From the NCBI RefSeq assembly GCF_001752395.1, contig NZ_MKEK01000001.1:1859259-1923258 (forward strand): a DNA stretch of 64,000 nucleotides, in the 5' to 3' direction. This DNA comes from Rheinheimera salexigens (GTDB lineage: Bacteria > Pseudomonadota > Gammaproteobacteria > Enterobacterales > Alteromonadaceae). Every line of letters starts with the position of its first letter. The first letter of the stretch is position 1. Positions 48,801 through 56,686 of the stretch are shown piece after piece. The notes below the pieces were generated by a model. The model searched no databases, was not told where the DNA came from, and saw nothing but the letters and a program-made list of their open reading frames with translations. Both the position numbers and the translations under genes were made by a program.

Positions 48801-48918
48801 TGAGAAATTTGGTGTTGATAAACTGGCTGTTACTGGATTTTCTTGTCGTAGCCAAGTTAAAAGGCTGGTAGGGGATAAACCTAAACACCCGTTACAGATA
48901 TTGTTAGCTGCTTTATAA
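45880..48918 (+). CDS. ydiJ: FAD-linked oxidoreductase with iron-sulfur domain, YdiJ-like (D-2-hydroxyglutarate dehydrogenase type)
   Basis: The 1012-residue protein matches E. coli YdiJ (1018). The N-terminal part is a VAO/PCMH FAD-binding domain (FSPRGGGTGTNGQSLTEHVV; TIGGMVNTDASGQGS; ITGSEGSLGFV), followed by a D-lactate-dehydrogenase-like C-terminal oxidase domain (GMFGHVDAGVLHVRPAL; RLNPGKIC). Then come a 4Fe-4S segment (EGCLACKACAGQCPIKVD) and a CCG-type cysteine region near the end (SVGCCGMAGTYGHE). YdiJ-type enzymes are reported to oxidise D-2-hydroxyglutarate, a by-product of SerA. That link to serine synthesis is from family knowledge; only serC lies in this window, 14 kb away. Confidence 0.92.
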   Translation: MIPKLVPEQALDASIVAYSHALIAAGFTGDIETNYASRLAVATDNSVYQVLPQAVLLPKTTEDLVILTSLAQTSTFAHIKFSPRGGGTGTNGQSLTEHVVVDISRHMRTILEINLEQRWVRVQAGVIKDQLNAFLKPYGFFFAPDLSTSNRATIGGMVNTDASGQGSLVYGKTSNHVLGLKTVLIDGQVLNSAKMPISEAEKLAEQDNTIGRLYRQVIRSCRDHRQQILSTFPRLNRFLTGYDLENVFNTDLSQFDLSRIITGSEGSLGFVVEAKLNITPIAKYKCLVNVKYDSFDSALRNAPFLVQAQATSVETVDSKVLNLARADIIWHQVKDYITDVAGSDMLGLNMVEFNSEQQQDIEQKIAVLSARLDHAVEHKLDGIIGYQITYDNQAINHIYAMRKKAVGLLGNIQGRQKPIAFAEDTAVPPENLADYIQEFRSLLDQHGLQYGMFGHVDAGVLHVRPALDLCDPAQEQLMRTISDQVVALTAKYGGLMWGEHGKGYRSEYGPAFFGEALFTELRKIKAAFDANNRLNPGKICTPYHSNEQLVSVDGTKRAFYDRQIPIAVKDSFNSSLDCNGNGLCFNYEASSPMCPSSKITKDRRHSPKGRAGLMREWLRLTELQGVDVLATEQQLQNNSTSIKDLWSRIKNTLAKRNGEQDFSHQVMEAMEGCLACKACAGQCPIKVDVPSFRSRFLQLYHSRYLRPAKDYIVGNIERTAPLLAKAPRLINFVLKRDLTASILKRSVGYVDTPLLSVPTLAQQVKKRYGFDLTQLQQLTEQQRQKTVLLVQDPFTSFYEAELVADALRLLEKLGFQPVLLPFLPNGKPQHVKGFLRDFAKTAATAAQFLNQLHQLQLPMLGLDASLVLVYRDEYNKTLEKKRGDFKVQLLHEWLVQQSLPSAAVSQEFALLAHCTEKTALPATEKAWQDIFSRSGLSLQSVSVGCCGMAGTYGHEAQNLENSQALFDLSWRNPVEKFGVDKLAVTGFSCRSQVKRLVGDKPKHPLQILLAAL

Positions 48919-48972
48919 GTAATACGGTTATACATTAAGACTGTTGTAAGTTACCAGGTATTAAAACTAAAA

Positions 48973-49007
48973 AAGCCACAATCTATATAGTTTACAGATT
49001 GTGGCTT
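48973..49007 (-). terminator. Rho-independent terminator of the TonB-dependent receptor gene
   Basis: A perfect 12-bp stem (AAGCCACAATCT / AGATTGTGGCTT) with an 11-nt loop is followed by a run of six T residues (including the stem end) on the reverse strand. It may also serve ydiJ on the other strand. Confidence 0.8.
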
Positions 49008-49051
49008 AACTCTTTGGATTTTTAATAAATTAAGCGCTTTTTACAGCAATA

Positions 49052-51613
49052 TTAAAATTTATAAGTGCCTTTCAAGTACCAATAACCACCATTAATGCCC
49101 ATTGGTGAGGTTTCATAATATTTTGCACCCAAGATTGCACTGCCTGCAGCATTCAGCTTCTCTGGATCGTTATCCAGTAAGTTTTGCGCGCCAACTGAGA
49201 CAATAAAGTTATCATTGAAGAAATAACTTACTTCAGCATCTAAAGTCATTTTTGCTGAGGCGTTAATCGTCAAGCCAGAGTCATCGGCATGCACGCCTTG
49301 ATACTCGCCATAATAATTACCACGCAGTAGCATTGACCAATCATCCCAACTTTGCGCCCAGGTTAAGGTTGCACGGTGGTTTGGTAAGTCATTTTCTAAC
49401 CGTGATACACGGAAGTCTCCAGTAATCTCACTAAAGCGAACCACTTCGGTATCATTCCAGTTATAGGCTATGGCAAAATTACTCTGACCATTAAATAACT
49501 CGGTTGAATAGTTAGCAACAATATCGATACCTTGGGTTCTAGTATCAAAATCATTGGTTAAGTAGGTAATACTGGTTAATGAATCTATACCAGTAACACC
49601 AGCAGCTTTTAATGCCGCTATATCTTCTGGAGTGACATCAAAGTTTGTTGACTGACTAATACGGTCATCAACGTCAATTAAATAATAATCAGCCGTTACA
49701 AAGAAGCCATATCCGGTATAAACCATACCAAATGCATAACTGGTTGACTCTTCCGGAGTCAGAACCGTTGCACCTTTTAAAATAGCTACAGGGTTAGTGG
49801 CAGGGATAACACCAATATCAATTAACTTTCCTTGATCGGCCTCAGTTCTAACATTACTGACGTTAGCTTGACCAACAGTAGGGGCACGAAAACCACTGCT
49901 AGTAGAAGCACGTAATGCTAAATCATCGGTTAATCTAAATTGGGTGGTTAATTTATAGTTGGTTGTTGTGCCAAAGCTATCATAATCTTCAAAACGTAAT
50001 GCCGCAGCAGCCATAAAGCGCTCTGTAAACTCTGCATTTACATCAACATAAGCGGCATAGTTGCGACGGTCAGAAGTGCCAGCTGTTTGCGGTTGAAAAC
50101 CTGGGAAACCGTTAGAGCCGTTGCTTAAACCTTGACTAACATAAGGACCAATTTTCCAAGAGCTTTCTTCACCGGCCACAATTTCAAAGCTTTCTTCTGT
50201 CCATTGAGTACCAAAAGCGACGGTTAAGTCTTGGTATAAACCTACAGGAACAAATTTTACAAAATCGGCAGTAAAGGTTTTTTCAAGTTGAATATATTTA
50301 CCAGCTTCAAAATCGGTAGGGGTTTCAGGGCCTAATGAAGCATTAAGTGAGTTGAATAACTGAAATGATGATTCGCTTCGTCCTACAACCCCGCTAAAAT
50401 CATAACTAATACCTTCAACAAAGCCTTTTTTAAATTCGCCTTTCATACCCATGGCTAAAGAAGTGTCAGTAATGTTGCCACCAAAATTGGGCGTGAAACC
50501 ACCAGGAAACATTGAGAAAAATGTGAAACAGTTTTCCGGTAACGCATTTACGCTAGCGGTAATTTGGTCGTGATTTAAACCAACAATACCTACGTTATTA
50601 CAACCACCGGCACCTGTGGTATCGACCACTTGTAAAGTTTCACCTTCATCGTTGGAAAATACTTGGCCACGATTGTGTGGGTTACGGTAATAAAACCCGC
50701 CACGCACATCGCGTTCAGAGTAGTTACCAAACATATAAGCTTGGCCACCATTATCTAAATCGATACCGGCATTAAGAAATACTGTTATGTCATCGTTAAT
50801 TTCTGGTGCGCCCCACACTTGCACAGGGTTTAGGATAAAAGGGTTACCCGCATCAGCTATTGCCTGAGCATCACCACGCTGGACACTGCGACTAGTGGCA
50901 TCAGAGTTTTTATATTGCATACTTAAATTAACAAAACCCTCTTTTGTTAATGCCATGCCAATGTTAGCCGCAATTTCGGTAGAGGTACCATCACCAGCGT
51001 AATATTCACCACGCTTAACTTCAATGCTACCGCCTTCTGCGGCATCCTTTAATACAAAGTTAATTACACCTGCTATGGCATCAGAGCCATACTGAGCAGC
51101 TGCACCGTCGCGCAGTACTTCAACTTGTTTAATGGCAATGCTCGGGATAACCGATATATCTGGCCCTTGTGCACCATCGTTAATCCCGCCGCCTAAAAAG
51201 GAAATAACCGAAGCACGATGACGGCGCTTATTATTTAACAACACTAAGGTACTGTCTGATGATAAGCCACGTAAATTGATTGGCCGAATTAACGAAGCGG
51301 CATCACTAATAGGTTGGGCGTGTACGTTTAACGAGGGCACTGTTGTACTCAGCAGGTTAAGCATGTCGCTATTACCGCCTTTGCTTAGCTCATCACCGCC
51401 TATTATATCAATAGGTACCGGCGAGTCACTTACCGAACGCGGGGCAGAGCGGCTACCAACTATGGCTATTTTTTCTATTTGTTTTTCTTTAGCTTTGATT
51501 TCGGTGGCTTGTTCTTGTGCGACAGCTAGCGAACTGGCACTTATTGATAGAGAAGCGGCAAAGCTTACTTTAACCGCCCAAGCTATTTTATGGTATTTAT
51601 TAGATTTTTTCAT
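49052..51613 (-). CDS. TonB-dependent outer-membrane receptor, substrate unknown
   Basis: The 853-residue protein has a signal peptide (about 1-32, ending SSLAVAQ), a candidate TonB box (QIEKIAIVGSR) and a plug domain (about 60-180: NLRGLSSDSTLVLLNNKRRH; VEVLRDGAAAQYGSDAIAGVINFVLK). A 22-strand-type beta-barrel ends GGYWYLKGTYKF, with the final aromatic Phe expected for BAM insertion. A GCN..CF cysteine pair lies in an extracellular loop (GGCNNVGIVG; LPENCFTFF). No transporter, hydrolase or regulator gene is adjacent, so the ligand (siderophore, peptide or sugar) cannot be inferred. It is monocistronic. Confidence 0.93.
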   Translation of the reverse strand: MKKSNKYHKIAWAVKVSFAASLSISASSLAVAQEQATEIKAKEKQIEKIAIVGSRSAPRSVSDSPVPIDIIGGDELSKGGNSDMLNLLSTTVPSLNVHAQPISDAASLIRPINLRGLSSDSTLVLLNNKRRHRASVISFLGGGINDGAQGPDISVIPSIAIKQVEVLRDGAAAQYGSDAIAGVINFVLKDAAEGGSIEVKRGEYYAGDGTSTEIAANIGMALTKEGFVNLSMQYKNSDATSRSVQRGDAQAIADAGNPFILNPVQVWGAPEINDDITVFLNAGIDLDNGGQAYMFGNYSERDVRGGFYYRNPHNRGQVFSNDEGETLQVVDTTGAGGCNNVGIVGLNHDQITASVNALPENCFTFFSMFPGGFTPNFGGNITDTSLAMGMKGEFKKGFVEGISYDFSGVVGRSESSFQLFNSLNASLGPETPTDFEAGKYIQLEKTFTADFVKFVPVGLYQDLTVAFGTQWTEESFEIVAGEESSWKIGPYVSQGLSNGSNGFPGFQPQTAGTSDRRNYAAYVDVNAEFTERFMAAAALRFEDYDSFGTTTNYKLTTQFRLTDDLALRASTSSGFRAPTVGQANVSNVRTEADQGKLIDIGVIPATNPVAILKGATVLTPEESTSYAFGMVYTGYGFFVTADYYLIDVDDRISQSTNFDVTPEDIAALKAAGVTGIDSLTSITYLTNDFDTRTQGIDIVANYSTELFNGQSNFAIAYNWNDTEVVRFSEITGDFRVSRLENDLPNHRATLTWAQSWDDWSMLLRGNYYGEYQGVHADDSGLTINASAKMTLDAEVSYFFNDNFIVSVGAQNLLDNDPEKLNAAGSAILGAKYYETSPMGINGGYWYLKGTYKF

Positions 51614-51822
51614 ACCGTGGTCCCTGGATTGTAATGTTTAACAGTCTTTATAGCTGTTATCGTCCTCTTAACAGTAAAAGAGAAATCTTCTGCTGTCTAT
51701 CTCATATTAATGTTAATTCATCTCTAAATGTAAAATTCTAAATTATAGAAACAGAAAAAATCATTGCATCTACTTGCTAGGCTGTTTTATAACAGTCTTA
51801 TTATTTCATTTTGGATACCGTT

Positions 51823-52380
51823 GTGCAGATAGTTGAACTTGAACCACCTTACTTTACCGATCTTATTCGCCTAGCCAACGCTGTTCACGGTGATAATTAC
51901 CTTAATCCTGCGTCATTATTGCAGATGTATCAACAAGGCATAAAGCAGGGCATGAATGCCAGTTTTGTAGCATTAGATGAGCAGCAAAATGTATTGGGCT
52001 ATCGAATAAGCTTTGCCGCAGGCCAATGGCAAGCTGATAAATGGTGTAGCCAAAATTTATGGCCGGTTGCTATCGCAGATATGGCTTATTTTAAATCTGT
52101 TGCTGTGTGTGAAAAGCAGCGGGGCAAGCGTATTGCCAGTACACTACTGGCAAAATCTGTAGCTGTTCTTAAACAGCAAGGTGCTAAAGCAGGACTAGCC
52201 CATATTTGGCGGGAGTGTCCGGGTAATGCCGCAGAGCGTTATTTTAGTCAAGCCGGCGGCAACGTACTAGCCATTCACCCACAACGTTGGCGTCATTTAT
52301 CAGAAACAGTCGGTTATGACTGTCCAATATGCGAAAATGTATGCCTGTGTAGCGCAGCCGAAATGCTGCTGCAGTTTTAA
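51823..52380 (+). CDS. GNAT-family N-acetyltransferase with C-terminal cysteine cluster
   Basis: The 185-residue protein has a GNAT fold: acceptor-side beta strands (ASFVALDEQQNVLGYRISF), then the acetyl-CoA site (FKSVAVCEKQRGKRIASTLLAKSV, the R/Q-x-x-G-x-G/R-like loop) and a later strand (AGLAHIWRECPGNAAERYFSQAG). The C-terminus adds a cysteine-rich motif, YDCPICENVCLCSAAEM, of the C-x2-C-x3-C-x-C form, not part of the common GNAT core and possibly metal-binding. I start it at GTG 51823 with GGATA upstream; a TTG at 51811 in the same frame is an alternative. The substrate is unknown. It may share a transcript with the LysE gene 28 bases downstream. Confidence 0.82.
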   Translation: MQIVELEPPYFTDLIRLANAVHGDNYLNPASLLQMYQQGIKQGMNASFVALDEQQNVLGYRISFAAGQWQADKWCSQNLWPVAIADMAYFKSVAVCEKQRGKRIASTLLAKSVAVLKQQGAKAGLAHIWRECPGNAAERYFSQAGGNVLAIHPQRWRHLSETVGYDCPICENVCLCSAAEMLLQF

Positions 52381-52408
52381 TTTCTACTATTCTAATTAGT
52401 GAGTACTC

Positions 52409-53062
52409 ATGAGCTTTTGGCCAGAATTTTTCGTTATTGCAACGGTACATTTAATGGCAGTGGCCAGCCCTGGCCCTGATTTTGCGATAGTGCTGCGTTA
52501 TGCGGTACGTTATGGCGTAAAAGCCGCGATAGCCGCCAGTATAGGTATTGGCAGTGCTATTTTATTACATGTGACTTATTCATTGATTGGCATCGGGGTG
52601 TTAATTCAAACCACGCCTTGGTTATTTCAACTACTTAGTGTCGTAGCCGCGCTGTATTTGGCTTATATCGGCATCCAAGCACTACGCTCAAAGCCTAGCG
52701 TTGAAACAAGCGCTGCGAGCACCGATCCTGCTGCAGCTTCATTACACGCAGCACCTTCTGTTCGCAAAGCTTTTATTGCCGGCTTTATTACTAACGGTTT
52801 AAATCCTAAAGCAACCTTGTTTTTTCTGTCGTTATTTGCCGTTATTATCGCGCCAACCACACCGCTAGAATATAAGTTAATTTACGGCCTCTATATGGCC
52901 GTGGCTACTGCGCTATGGTTTAGCTTTTTATCATTAATATTAACTCGGCAAAAAGTGCGCAGATTTTTATTGGCAAAAGGGTATTGGTTTGACCGCGCGA
53001 TGGGCTTGTTGTTATTGGCTTTAGCATTGCATTTAATTTTTAGTAGTTTTGTAAACGCCTAA
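52409..53062 (+). CDS. LysE/RhtB-family amino-acid exporter
   Basis: The 217-residue protein has about six membrane segments and the LysE family start (HLMAVASPGPDFAIVLRYAVRYG), with GPDFA as the conserved loop. KAFIAGFITNGLNPKATLFFLSLFAVII in the middle is also typical. Such proteins export amino acids such as threonine, homoserine or lysine; specificity cannot be told here. A short Ala/Ser-rich cytoplasmic loop (SVETSAASTDPAAASLHAA) is longer than usual. The ATG at 52409 is 28 bases after the acetyltransferase stop. Confidence 0.9.
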   Translation: MSFWPEFFVIATVHLMAVASPGPDFAIVLRYAVRYGVKAAIAASIGIGSAILLHVTYSLIGIGVLIQTTPWLFQLLSVVAALYLAYIGIQALRSKPSVETSAASTDPAAASLHAAPSVRKAFIAGFITNGLNPKATLFFLSLFAVIIAPTTPLEYKLIYGLYMAVATALWFSFLSLILTRQKVRRFLLAKGYWFDRAMGLLLLALALHLIFSSFVNA

Positions 53063-53161
53063 GCCTACTAACGCTAGACTTGCCATCAGCTGGCTGCAAG
53101 TTATAATAGCCGCGATTTTAATTGCCCTGGATTTACGATCCAGCTTTGCAAGAGGTTAAGT

Positions 53162-54076
53162 ATGTATATTGTAGCTGCACTGTATAAATTTGTTCGTCTT
53201 CCTGATTATGTCGAATTACGCGACACCATTTATCAACTGATGGTACAACACAACGTCAAAGGCACGTTATTATTAGCTGAAGAGGGTATCAACGGCACTA
53301 TATGCGCCAAACGCGCGGATATCGATGCCTTAAAAGCTTGGTTTGATAGCCAACAGCGTTTTGCTGATTTAAGTTATAAAGAATCATTTGCCGAAGAACC
53401 GGCTTTTTATCGTACCAAAGTGAAGCTTAAACAAGAAATTGTCACTATGGGCGTTGAGGGCATTAACCCAGCACATATTGTGGGCACTTATGTCAAAGGC
53501 GATGATTGGAATCAACTAATCACCGATCCCGATACTATTCTTATTGATACCCGTAATGACTATGAAGTCAGTATTGGCACCTTTAAAAATGCGGTTAACC
53601 CCAATACCACTACCTTTCGTGAGTTTCCACAGTGGGCCGCACAAAACCTAGATAAAACTAAACATAAAAAAGTAGCCATGTTTTGCACCGGTGGTATTCG
53701 CTGTGAAAAATCGACTGCCTTTTTAAAAGAGCAGGGATTTGATGACGTTTATCATTTAGAGGGTGGCATTCTTAAATATTTAGAAGAAATGCCTCAAGAG
53801 CAAAGTCTATGGCAAGGTGAGTGTTTTGTTTTTGATCAGCGCGTGGCTGTAAAACATGGTTTAGAGCAGGGCAGTTATGACCAATGTTATGCTTGTCGTA
53901 TGCCACTGTCTGTCGCGGAAATGGCATCAGAGCATTATGTTAAAGGCTTAAGTTGTCCACACTGCTTTGACAAAACCACTGATGAGCAAAAAGCATCTTT
54001 TGCAGAACGGCAGCGCCAAGTAGAATTTGCTAAACAACGCGGTGAAAAACATATCCGTGATGGTAAGTTAGATTAA
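53162..54076 (+). CDS. trhO: tRNA uridine-34 hydroxylase TrhO (rhodanese-domain protein)
   Basis: TrhO forms 5-hydroxyuridine at tRNA position 34 using oxygen, in parallel to the prephenate-dependent TrhP route. The 304-residue protein has the ferredoxin-like N-terminal domain ([29 protein letters not shown]), a rhodanese domain with the conserved cysteine loop [15 protein letters not shown], and a C-terminal zinc-like segment ([17 protein letters not shown]). E. coli TrhO (YceA) is 350 residues; the difference is at the ends. GAGG precedes the ATG. It stands alone and is convergent with the TPR gene. Confidence 0.94.
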   Translation: MYIVAALYKFVRLPDYVELRDTIYQLMVQHNVKGTLLLAEEGINGTICAKRADIDALKAWFDSQQRFADLSYKESFAEEPAFYRTKVKLKQEIVTMGVEGINPAHIVGTYVKGDDWNQLITDPDTILIDTRNDYEVSIGTFKNAVNPNTTTFREFPQWAAQNLDKTKHKKVAMFCTGGIRCEKSTAFLKEQGFDDVYHLEGGILKYLEEMPQEQSLWQGECFVFDQRVAVKHGLEQGSYDQCYACRMPLSVAEMASEHYVKGLSCPHCFDKTTDEQKASFAERQRQVEFAKQRGEKHIRDGKLD

Positions 54077-54090
54077 ATTAACGACATTAA

Positions 54091-54132
54091 CAGCAGATAT
54101 CGATATTTAGAGCTAACTATCGATATCTGCTG
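54091..54132. terminator. Perfect 15-bp hairpin between trhO and the TPR gene
   Basis: CAGCAGATATCGATA (54091-54105) pairs with TATCGATATCTGCTG (54118-54132) around a 12-nt loop. It overlaps the stop codon and last codons of the convergent TPR gene. There is no clear U-tract; it may be a bidirectional terminator or 3'-end stabiliser. Confidence 0.6.
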
Positions 54133-55141
54133 GTTTAACTTCTTGTATTATTTCTTCTTTTACTTCTTCGCTAAACTCTTTCGGTTTTAACGCACTTAAT
54201 AAACTTAACAAGATTAAATTAAATTCTTCACTCATATTATCAACGTTTGTTAAGCTGGCGGCTAATTCGGAGGCACGTTCTAACTGATTAGTGCGATACA
54301 TTAATTGGCCTAAACGCAAGGTTGCCCAATAGAGTGTGACATTTTGGCTATCTTGATAAAAACTTAAATATTGTTCTAACGCAGTAATACCTATATCAAC
54401 ATCTTGATCGGCAATAACGGCTAAGCGGCCTATATGGTATAAAGCACTGTATTTATTGTTTAAATCTTCAGCATACTTGACGGTTAACTGAAAGTTTTTA
54501 AACGCTTCAGCATAGTTTTTTTGCTCGTTTAAGATTTGGGCTTTTCTAAGTAATAACTGGGCATTATAGGGTTCAGTTAAATATTGCTCAATAAGTGCTA
54601 ATGCTTCATCCGGTTTCTTATCATTTAATAGTAATCTGCTGTTCGCCAACGCAGCTTGAATAGGATTATGTTGCTGTAAATAATCGGCATGAAATCTAGC
54701 GAGCTCTTTATCACCCCCAGCGGCGGCTGGAGCTACATTATAAAAATCGATTAAGGCTTGGCGTGCGGCAAAATTGTCAGGATCAAGCTCTAGGGCTTTG
54801 TTTAAATGACCAACACCACGCAAAGCACGATCTTTAGCAGAAAAAATATTACCATTTGAGGCTAAACGAATTTTGCTTAGCCCAGCTAAATAATGCAAAT
54901 TACTATGTTGCGGAAATTGTTCAGTGGCAAAGTTAAGTAGGGTATTAGCATCTTCTAAACGTTGTTGATTAAATAAAGACCGAGCATAAATGGCTAGCAC
55001 ATCGCCATGCTCCTTGTAATCATCTTGCTGCAATATTTGATGCTCTAACTCAGAATACTGGGCTTTAACCAACAGTTGCTGATAATTACCTAAGGTTTCT
55101 GGGGCGAGGCTTGCCGCTAAAAATAACATTAACATTTGCAT
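54113..55141 (-). CDS. Exported tetratricopeptide-repeat protein
   Basis: The 342-residue protein has a short N-terminal hydrophobic stretch (MQMLMLFLAASLAPETLG) that could be a signal peptide, then TPR-like helix pairs. Examples are EHGDVLAIYARSLFNQQRLEDANTLLNFATEQFP, AALANSRLLLNDKKPDEALALIEQYL, and AQLLLRKAQILNEQKNYAEAFKNF. It probably acts as a periplasmic scaffold; the partner is unknown. The C-terminus is acidic/basic (EEVKEEIIQEVKPADIDS). GAAGGCG precedes the ATG. It lies directly downstream of the nrdAB-yfaE operon in the same direction, 70 bases after yfaE, but the link is positional only. Confidence 0.82.
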   Translation of the reverse strand: MQMLMLFLAASLAPETLGNYQQLLVKAQYSELEHQILQQDDYKEHGDVLAIYARSLFNQQRLEDANTLLNFATEQFPQHSNLHYLAGLSKIRLASNGNIFSAKDRALRGVGHLNKALELDPDNFAARQALIDFYNVAPAAAGGDKELARFHADYLQQHNPIQAALANSRLLLNDKKPDEALALIEQYLTEPYNAQLLLRKAQILNEQKNYAEAFKNFQLTVKYAEDLNNKYSALYHIGRLAVIADQDVDIGITALEQYLSFYQDSQNVTLYWATLRLGQLMYRTNQLERASELAASLTNVDNMSEEFNLILLSLLSALKPKEFSEEVKEEIIQEVKPADIDS

Positions 55142-55211
55142 TTAACTAACGCCTTCAAGATCAATGTTGCTAATAACGAGTTTACGCCAAGCTGTGGGCT
55201 ATTACACGCAA

Positions 55212-55484
55212 TTAGGGGATGTCGATGTCAATGTCTGTTACTGGGACACTGCAACAGGGTAAAAATTCACCTTGCCGAACAAAGGCTAATGGTTCATTGA
55301 GGTATTGTATCTTACCGTTAAGTAATTTACAGCGGCAGGCACCACAATATCCTTCCCGACATTGATAATTAATATCGGATTGTTGCTGTTCTATTGCTTC
55401 AAGTATTGTGCGACGGCTATCGTCAAACTCAACGCTAGCCGCCCCTTTAATACTTATTTTTTTAATTTCCGTAGCTTTCTGCAT
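55212..55484 (-). CDS. yfaE: 2Fe-2S ferredoxin YfaE, ribonucleotide reductase maintenance
   Basis: YfaE delivers electrons to rebuild the diferric-tyrosyl radical cofactor of NrdB. The 90-residue plant-type ferredoxin (E. coli 84) has the cysteine pattern CREGYCGACRCKLL plus a fourth Cys in EFLPCCSVP. It begins 5 bases after the nrdB stop, the standard nrdA-nrdB-yfaE order, so it is translated with nrdB. Confidence 0.94.
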   Translation of the reverse strand: MQKATEIKKISIKGAASVEFDDSRRTILEAIEQQQSDINYQCREGYCGACRCKLLNGKIQYLNEPLAFVRQGEFLPCCSVPVTDIDIDIP

Positions 55485-55489
55485 CAGCG

Positions 55490-56625
55490 TTATAGATCAA
55501 AATCACCAAACTCTGCGCTATCTACTTCGTTATCAATTTGGCCCACTAAATAAGAACTAATTTCAGTTTCCTGCGGGGCAACTTGCACATTATCCGACAC
55601 TAACCAAGTATTAATCCAAGGTATCGGGTTCTGCGTGGTACTAAACATGGGTTTGAATCCCAATGCCTTCATTCGTGTATTGGTAATATATTCTACGTAT
55701 TGGCATAAAATATCTTTATTTAAACCAATCATAGAGCCGTCTTGAAATAAATAGCTAGCCCAATCTTTTTCTTGCTCGGCAGCAATGCGGAAAATAGCAT
55801 ACGCTTCTTCTTCACATTCTTTAGCCACTATTGCCATTTCAGGATCATCTTCACCTGAGGCCATAATATTTATAATATGTTGAGTACCGGTTAAATGCAG
55901 CGCTTCATCACGGGCAATTAAACGGATAATTTTGGCATTACCTTCCATCAATTCGCGTTCGGCAAAAGCAAAACTACAAGCAAAACTCACATAAAAACGA
56001 ATGGCTTCAAGTACGTTAACAGACACCATACATAAATATAATCGACGTTTTAATTCACGTAGACTAATGCTATGAGACACACCATTAATAGTATGTGTAC
56101 CTACACCACAACGCTGATATAAGTTAATACCATCTATCAAAGAATCATAGTAACGCGTGACATCTTCTGCGCGTTCTAGGATTTTTTCATTCAGCATAAT
56201 GTCATCAAAAACTTTATGCGGTTCAGAAGTAATATTACGCACAATATGGGTATAGCTGCGGCTGTGAATAGTCTCACTAAAGGCCCAGGTTTCTATCCAA
56301 GTTTCTAATTCTGGCAACGATACAATAGGCAAAAAGGCCATATTAGGCGAACGACCTTGCACAGAATCTAGCAATGTTTGATATTGTAGATTACTGATAA
56401 AAATATGTTTTTCATGCTCAGGTAAATTTTGAAAATCGATACGATCTTTACTGACATCTATTTCTTCTGGACGCCAAAAAAGCTTAACTGCTTTTCGATC
56501 AATTTTTCAAAAATACCAAACTTTTGTTGATCATAACGCGATACGTTAATGGCGTTACCAAAAAACATCGGCTCTTTAAGCTGATTATTAATGTTTCGAT
56601 TAAAAGTAGTATACGGCTTTGGCAT
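55490..56625 (-). pseudogene. nrdB: Ribonucleotide reductase class Ia beta subunit, interrupted by an apparent one-base frameshift
   Basis: NrdB holds the diiron centre and tyrosyl radical that start deoxyribonucleotide synthesis in NrdA. The gene should start at the ATG ending at 56625 ([15 protein letters not shown] upstream) and run to 55490. At a six-base run (A6 at 56476-56481 on the plus strand) the frame breaks: upstream reads [14 protein letters not shown] and stops, while with one more base it reads [19 protein letters not shown] and joins the downstream frame at [14 protein letters not shown]. The rest is intact, including SRSYTHI with the radical tyrosine, the iron-ligand helices and the C-terminal tail that binds NrdA. 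Apart from the one base the length equals E. coli NrdB (376). As nrdB is normally essential, a sequence error is the simplest reading. Confidence 0.9.
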
Positions 56626-56686
56626 GTCTATTCCTGATTCTCCATAAAATCCAACGGCGGCTGAATAATACAACCGCCGTTATCGA

